A DNA stretch of 64,000 bases from Mycolicibacterium sphagni (GTDB lineage Bacteria > Actinomycetota > Actinomycetes > Mycobacteriales > Mycobacteriaceae). Shown here in pieces: positions 59,675 to 64,000 of this stretch. Position numbers and translations under genes: made by a program. Location: contig NZ_VBSB01000035.1 of assembly GCF_013337765.1 (NCBI RefSeq), forward strand, positions 558,742-622,741. The letters run 5' to 3'. Positions within the stretch are counted from its first letter, which is position 1. Each line of letters opens with the position of its first letter. The notes beneath the pieces are model-generated. The model ran no database searches. It saw only the letters and a list, made by a program, of their open reading frames with translations, and had not been told where the DNA came from.

Positions 59675-60850
59675 TCACAGTCCCAAGATCGTCGAGGAGA
59701 TGATGGTGCGCTGGACCTCGTTGCTTCCGCCGTAGATCGAGGTCTTGCGGTAGTTCAGGTACTTCGGCGCGGCGTGCTGTGCCCACAGCGGCGATTCGAT
59801 GTCCGCGCCGCCGTCGAACGGGAGCGCATCCGGGCCGGCTACTTCGACCGCCAATTCGGTGATGGCTTGCTGCAGCTGGCTGCCGCGCAGCTTCAGGATC
59901 GACGAGGCCGGGTTCGGCTTGCCGGTGGCTTCGTCGCCGCTGACCCGCAGCTGCGTGAGTTCCAGCGCCAGCAGCTCATTTTCGATCTCCGCGACCTTGG
60001 CGGCAAACAACGGATCTTCGAGCAGGGTCTCGGCGCCGACCTTGGTCTGCGACGCGTGCTCCTTCACGTCGGCGAGCCACAGTTTGGTAGTGCCGATCCG
60101 GGCGATGCCGGTGCGCTCGTTGGACAACAGGAACTTGGCATAGCTCCAGCCCTGGTTTTCCTCGCCGACGAGCTGGTTGACGGGCACCCGGACGTCCTCG
60201 AAGAACACCTCGTTGACCTCGTAGCTGCCGTCGATCAGCTTGATCGGCCGGATGGTGATGCCCGGGGTGTTCATCTCCACGAGGATGAACGAGATCCCGG
60301 CCTGCTTCTTCGGGGCGTCCGGGTTGGTGCGGGCCAGCACGAAAATCCAGTCGGCGTACTGGCCCAGCGTGGTCCAGGTCTTCTGCCCGTTGATGACGTA
60401 CTCGTCGCCGTCGCGGATCGCGACGGTCCTCAGCGATGCGAGATCCGAACCGGCTTCCGGCTCGGAAAAGCCTTGGCACCACCAGATGTCGAGGTTCGCG
60501 GTCGGCGGCAGGAAGCGTTCCTTGACCTCTTGCGAGCCGAAGTGCGCGATCACCGGCCCGACCATGCTGGCGTTGAACGCCAGCGGCTCGGGCACACACG
60601 CCATGCGCATCTCGTCGGCCCAGATCTGCCGCTGCAGCGGGGTCCAGTCCTTGCCACCCCATTCGACGGGCCAGTTCGGCACACCCAGGCCGGCCTTGTT
60701 CAGGATCCGCTGCGTCGCGATCGCGTCGTCCGGGAAGTTCAGGCTGTCGGTTCGCGCCCGTTCGCGGATATCGGCGGGGACCTGGGTGGTGAAGAACTCC
60801 CGCAAGTCGTCGCGGAACTTCGCGTCCTCGTCGCTCAGTGCCAGTTTCAC
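59675..60850 (-). CDS. Acyl-CoA dehydrogenase family protein (FadE, larger subunit)
   Basis: 391 residues with a complete acyl-CoA dehydrogenase layout. WWCQGFSEPEAGSDLASLRT and YVINGQKTWTTLGQYADWIFVLART lie in the middle domain. The C-terminal block is YRKTSIYGGSNEVQRTIIS. The position that carries the catalytic Glu in many relatives (IYEG) is Gly here, so the base may lie elsewhere. It is upstream in the two-gene unit; likely a heteromer with the smaller FadE. Confidence 0.9.
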   Translation of the reverse strand: MKLALSDEDAKFRDDLREFFTTQVPADIRERARTDSLNFPDDAIATQRILNKAGLGVPNWPVEWGGKDWTPLQRQIWADEMRMACVPEPLAFNASMVGPVIAHFGSQEVKERFLPPTANLDIWWCQGFSEPEAGSDLASLRTVAIRDGDEYVINGQKTWTTLGQYADWIFVLARTNPDAPKKQAGISFILVEMNTPGITIRPIKLIDGSYEVNEVFFEDVRVPVNQLVGEENQGWSYAKFLLSNERTGIARIGTTKLWLADVKEHASQTKVGAETLLEDPLFAAKVAEIENELLALELTQLRVSGDEATGKPNPASSILKLRGSQLQQAITELAVEVAGPDALPFDGGADIESPLWAQHAAPKYLNYRKTSIYGGSNEVQRTIISSTILGL

Positions 60851-60975
60851 GAGCGCAACCTCAATTCGTTGTTACTCGGCGGTATCCAGTGCACGTTATC
60901 GCAGCCCTACCAACCAGTCGGCAGGACCACCCTGTGACGGCGTTTTCTGTCGGTCGGTGGGCATAGTATTCGAAC

Positions 60976-62304
60976 ATGAGTTCGATAGATTTGGCGGGTG
61001 GGGAGCTCACCGGTGCGGTCGACTCTCTGGCGGCTGTGGATTTCGACGCACTCGACCCGCCTGAACGCTTCGCGGTATTGGAGTTGATCGAGTCCCAGCA
61101 GCGTCGCCTGACGGCGATTTCGCACGCGGGGATTGCCAAGTTGGAGCGGTTCGAGGGCTGCCCGCCAGTGGGGATTGCGTTGGCCGATGTGTTGCGGATC
61201 AGCCCGCGAGAGGCCAGGCGGCGGATCCGGGACGCCGCCCAGCTGGCGCCGCGGACGACGTTGACGGGCGAACCCTTGCCGCCGGTGCTGCCTGCAACAG
61301 CTGAAGCGTGGAATGACGGGAAGCTCGATGGCGACCATCTGCGCGTGATTCAGCGGTTCTTTCGCGATCTGCCCGACCATGTCCCACCGACCGAGGTGGA
61401 GAAGGCCGAGAAGTCCTTGGCTGGGCACGCGACAAATCTGCGTCCGGATCAGTTGGAGAAGGTTGCGTTCCGGCTGGCGTTGCATCTGAATCCGGATGGC
61501 ACGTTCTCCGACGACGATCGGGCCCGTAAGCGTGGGTTCGTGTGGTGCGGGGGCCAGCAGGTGGACGGGATGAGTGTGGGCCGGTTGATCGCCGACCCGG
61601 AGCTGCGGTCGGAGCTGGATGCGTGGTTCGCGAAATTCGCCGCGCCCGGTGTGTGCAACCCGGATAGTCCGACGATCACGCCCTCGGATGAGGCCCAGGA
61701 GCGGGATCTGCGCAGTTATGGTCAGCGCCAGCATGACGCGCTCAGAGCCTTGGTGCGCGGTCAGTTGGGGGATCCGAAGTTCGGTCAGCACAACGGCTTA
61801 CCGGTGACGGTGATCGCGACCGCCACGGTCCAAGACCTCCAAACCAAGACTGGGCACGCGGTGACCGCCGGGGGAACACTGTTGCCGATTCCGGATCTCA
61901 TTCGGATGGCCACCCATGCCTACCACTATCTCGGGTTGTTCGACGGGGTCAACGGGCGGGCGTCGTGGCTGGGCCGTACCAAGCGCATCGCCTCAGCCGA
62001 TCAGCGAATCATCCTGCACGCCAAGGATCGTGGGTGTACCCGACCGGGCTGTGACGCGCCCGGCTATCACAGCGGTGTCCACCACGCCGCCCAAGATTGG
62101 AAGAACGGTGGCAACACCGATATCGACGATCTCGGCCTGGCGTGCGACCCCGACAACCAGCTCGTCGAAACCGGTGGCTGGGGAACCCGAAAACTTGCCA
62201 ACGGCGACACCGACTGGATCCCGCCACCTGGCCTGCCGATGCTGCGCGGTGGCGTCAACGACTACCACCACCCCGAGCGACTTCTGGGGAATGACGACCC
62301 CTGA
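60976..62304 (+). CDS. DUF222/13E12 repeat family HNH endonuclease-like protein
   Basis: 442 residues. The DUF222 helical domain (about 20-280) is typical of the mycobacterial 13E12 family. The C-terminal HNH-type region is CTRPGCDAPGYHSGVHHAAQDWKNGG ... DIDDLGLACDPDNQLV, with Cys pairs for zinc and HH for metal. These genes occur in many copies in mycobacteria. Nuclease activity is rarely proved. An isolated gene, divergent from the fadE pair. Confidence 0.9.
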   Translation: MSSIDLAGGELTGAVDSLAAVDFDALDPPERFAVLELIESQQRRLTAISHAGIAKLERFEGCPPVGIALADVLRISPREARRRIRDAAQLAPRTTLTGEPLPPVLPATAEAWNDGKLDGDHLRVIQRFFRDLPDHVPPTEVEKAEKSLAGHATNLRPDQLEKVAFRLALHLNPDGTFSDDDRARKRGFVWCGGQQVDGMSVGRLIADPELRSELDAWFAKFAAPGVCNPDSPTITPSDEAQERDLRSYGQRQHDALRALVRGQLGDPKFGQHNGLPVTVIATATVQDLQTKTGHAVTAGGTLLPIPDLIRMATHAYHYLGLFDGVNGRASWLGRTKRIASADQRIILHAKDRGCTRPGCDAPGYHSGVHHAAQDWKNGGNTDIDDLGLACDPDNQLVETGGWGTRKLANGDTDWIPPPGLPMLRGGVNDYHHPERLLGNDDP

Positions 62305-62308
62305 AAAG

Positions 62309-63199
62309 TCAGCCCCGGAAGCCGGGCCCGCGCCTGCGTAGATAGCGCTCGAACTCGGCGGCCAGCGCGTCGCCGTCCACCTTCGACAACGCCTCGTTCA
62401 TGTCGACGTCGGCGTCACCGCGCTGTTCGAGGGAGGCCACGTACTCGGCGATCTCCTCGTCCTCGGTGGTCATCTCGGTGACCGCCTGCTCCCACTCCTC
62501 GGCCTGGATGGGCAGGTCAGCCAGCGGCACCTCGATATCGAGCACGTCTTCGACGCGGCGCAGCAGCGCGACGGTGGCCTTCGGATTGGGCGGCTGTGAC
62601 ACGTAATGCGGAACCGCGGCCCAGAACGTCACCGCCGGGATGCCGGCCGCCACACAGGCGTCCTGGAACACACCGGCGATACCCGTCGGACCCTCGTAGC
62701 GGGTCTCCTCGAGGCCGAAGAACTTCGCCGACTCGGGGGAGTAGGCCGCGCCCGATACCGGGACCGGCCGGGTGTGCGGCGTGTCGGCCAGCAGGGCTCC
62801 GAGGATCACCACGGTGTCCACGTTCAGCTTGTCGGCGATCGCCAGCAGCTCGGCGCAGAACGTGCGCCACCGCATATTGGGTTCCACCCCGTGCATCAGC
62901 ACAATGTCGCGGTCCGAGCCGGGCGGGCGGCAGTGCGAGATCCGCATCGACGGCCACACCAGTTCCCGCGTCACACCGTCGACCTGCCGGATGACCGGGC
63001 GATTCACCTGGTAGTCGTAGTAGGCCTCGTCGTCGATCTCGATGAGCGTGTCGGCTTCCCAGATGGCATCCAGGTGCTCTAGCGCGTCACTGGCCGCGTC
63101 ACCGGCGTCATTCCACCCCTCGAAGGCCGCGACAATGATCGTGTTCTGCAATTCGGGCAGGTCCGGGCCTTTCGCGCCGCTGAAGTTCGACGGGGTCAC
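62309..63199 (-). CDS. PAC2 family protein (Rv2125-type)
   Basis: 296 residues, of the PAC2/proteasome-assembly-chaperone 2-like family. The core begins LQNTIIVAAFEGWNDAGDAASDAL and includes VLMHGVEPNMRWRTFCAELLAIAD, VVILGALLADTPHTRPVPVSG and GPTGIAGVFQDACVAAGIPAVTFWAAVPHYV. The C-terminal segment is acidic. Its function in mycobacteria is unknown. Divergent from metH, as in M. tuberculosis. Confidence 0.88.
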   Translation of the reverse strand: MTPSNFSGAKGPDLPELQNTIIVAAFEGWNDAGDAASDALEHLDAIWEADTLIEIDDEAYYDYQVNRPVIRQVDGVTRELVWPSMRISHCRPPGSDRDIVLMHGVEPNMRWRTFCAELLAIADKLNVDTVVILGALLADTPHTRPVPVSGAAYSPESAKFFGLEETRYEGPTGIAGVFQDACVAAGIPAVTFWAAVPHYVSQPPNPKATVALLRRVEDVLDIEVPLADLPIQAEEWEQAVTEMTTEDEEIAEYVASLEQRGDADVDMNEALSKVDGDALAAEFERYLRRRGPGFRG

Positions 63200-63423
63200 G
63201 AGTTCAGCGTAAGGGTTGATCGGCTGCGATGAGCCGTGTCGGACCGACTGCGCCGGTGTGGCGACTGGGGCAAACGATCCTGACGAGGTCGGCGCAACGA
63301 AATACGTTCGGCGGCAATCTCGTTAACTCTGCTGATTACGACATGCCGACAGAATCCGCCAGCTGGCGCACGCGGCGGCGGGTCGGGCGTCCAAACGTCG
63401 ATCGGGGGACGACGTAGACTTTT
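63200..63423. promoter_or_regulatory. PAC2-metH divergent promoter region
   Basis: Non-coding 224-bp stretch before the metH leader. TAGACT at 63415-63420 is a good -10 whose start site would fall near 63426-63428, at the beginning of the riboswitch-like fold. The region 63296-63346 is A/T-richer and may hold the PAC2 promoter; no clear hexamers were found there. No open frame with coding character is visible. Confidence 0.45.
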
Positions 63424-63517
63424 CTGGTCGAGAGGCGTTGCAACGGTTATTCGGGGGCTGGGGCTCCTGGTATCCGCCACGCTCGGCAGAGTTAAGGACG
63501 CCTTCCGCTGAGGAAGG
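63424..63517 (+). ncRNA. Candidate S-adenosylhomocysteine (SAH) riboswitch with RBS-hiding hairpin
   Basis: Outer stem: CTGGTCGAG (63424-63432) with CTCGGCAG (63482-63489), one bulged G. Directly after its 5' strand AGGCGT (63433-63438) and then TTGCAACGG match the conserved core of SAH riboswitches. After the 3' strand and a short A-rich linker, ACGCCT (63498-63503) pairs perfectly with AGGCGT, giving the pseudoknot expected for this class. CCTTCC (63501-63506) can alternatively pair with GGAAGG (63512-63517), which covers the ribosome binding site of metH. Ligand binding would free it: an ON switch. Motif matching is by eye only. Confidence 0.62.
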
Positions 63518-63524
63518 AGCGCAC

Positions 63525-64000
63525 GTGAACGCCGTCGAAAAGACCACAGACACGACTTTCGTGCCGAATATCCGCCCGGACTGCACCGACGCGCTGACGG
63601 CCGCTCTTCGCAAGCGAATCATGGTGATCGACGGCGCGATGGGCACGGCGATCCAGCGGGACCGGCCGGACGAGGCCGGCTACCGCGGCGAGCGGTTCAT
63701 CGAGTGGCCGACCGCTCTTCAGGGCAACAACGACCTGCTCACCCTGACGCAGCCGCAGATCATCGAGGGAATCCACCGCGAATACCTCGAGGCGGGCGCC
63801 GACATCCTGGAGACCAACACGTTCAACGCGAACGCGGTCTCACTGTCCGATTACGACATGCACGAGCTCGCCTACGAGCTCAACTACGCCGGTGCGGCCC
63901 TGGCACGTAAGGCCGCCGACGAGTTCAGCACCCCGGAGAAGCCCCGCTACGTCGCCGGCGCCATCGGCCCGACGACGCGGACCGCGTCGATCTCGCCGGA
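63525..64000 (+). CDS. metH: Cobalamin-dependent methionine synthase MetH, 5' part
   Basis: First 158 codons, cut by the window end. The opening (MNAVEKTTDTTFVPNIRPD) leads into the homocysteine-binding barrel: RIMVIDGAMGTAIQ, GNNDLLTLTQPQIIEGIHREYLEAGADILETNTFNANAV and GAIGPTTRTASISP are standard MetH blocks. Methylates homocysteine using methyl-tetrahydrofolate and cobalamin. The GTG at 63525 lies 6-8 bases after GGAAGGAG. The leader upstream can fold as an SAH riboswitch; SAH breakdown yields the homocysteine used here. Confidence 0.95.
   Translation, partial: MNAVEKTTDTTFVPNIRPDCTDALTAALRKRIMVIDGAMGTAIQRDRPDEAGYRGERFIEWPTALQGNNDLLTLTQPQIIEGIHREYLEAGADILETNTFNANAVSLSDYDMHELAYELNYAGAALARKAADEFSTPEKPRYVAGAIGPTTRTASISP

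Noticed and set aside
63424..63517. SAM-IV or cobalamin riboswitch for metH
   Set aside because: No B12-box-like or SAM-IV core sequences were recognised, whereas the stem, core and pseudoknot order fits the SAH class.
1..64000. CRISPR arrays, rRNA genes, insertion sequences or a replication origin
   Set aside because: No regularly spaced repeats, rRNA-like blocks, transposase genes or dnaA-box clusters were seen on reading; only one intact tRNA is evident.

Overview
The window looks like chromosomal DNA of a mycobacterium, most likely a rapidly growing Mycolicibacterium. The signs are high GC, GTG/TTG starts, ATGA/GTGA-coupled operons, a mycobacterial-type division and cell-wall cluster (C-terminally extended FtsW, proline-rich FtsL-like protein, Wag31), the mycothiol gene mshC, F420-dependent enzymes, type VII secretion substrates and a 13E12/DUF222 HNH protein. 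Species cannot be fixed from the sequence alone.

Region 1 (1-21,760, all + strand) is the dcw cluster: rsmH, ftsL-like, pbpB, murE, murF, mraY, murD, ftsW, murG, murC, ftsQ and ftsZ, then pgeF, a YggS-type PLP protein, sepF, a YggT membrane protein, wag31 and two smaller genes. Together they make lipid II, polymerise it at the septum and place the Z-ring and growing pole. Nearly every junction through ftsQ is overlapping or only a few bases long.

Region 2 (21,757-31,301) is accessory metabolism on the minus strand: an atypical pyruvate kinase, a beta-lactamase-fold lipoprotein that has lost its catalytic motifs, a glutamine amidotransferase, an SDR, an alkyl-sulfatase-like metallo-beta-lactamase protein and a sulfotransferase. 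The last four run from a 40-bp divergent promoter that holds a 14-bp perfect palindrome and faces an IclR regulator. An acetamidase/RidA pair follows.

Region 3 (31,349-42,436) has a DcuS/DcuR-like two-component system facing a tripartite tricarboxylate transporter (tctC-tctB-tctA) with a Usp protein, then TerC, a small secreted protein, an ECF sigma/anti-sigma pair, a flavodoxin-fold reductase, a MarR/F420-reductase divergon and an LLM-class F420 enzyme.

Region 4 (42,438-45,163) is a compact island. A functional-looking tRNA-Leu(GAG) gene at its right end and a decayed copy at its left end are spaced exactly 2,640 bp apart, in the att-site arrangement of an element integrated in a tRNA gene. 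Inside are an EspC-like protein, a WXG-motif effector-like protein and a third protein in one operon, with a convergent small ORF. No integrase is present.

Region 5 (45,325-64,000) returns to a conserved mycobacterial order: M20 peptidase, PEBP protein, a frameshifted TAP-type hydrolase and an aspartic-protease-like lipoprotein, pyrD, lppL, uppP, a histidine phosphatase, DUF3090, a kinase-like protein, cysQ, mshC, two fadE genes, an HNH protein, a PAC2 protein and the 5' end of metH. The metH leader can be folded as an S-adenosylhomocysteine (SAH) riboswitch followed by a hairpin that would hide the ribosome binding site. This is one of the two strongest candidates for new biology here; the other is the tRNA-Leu type VII effector island.
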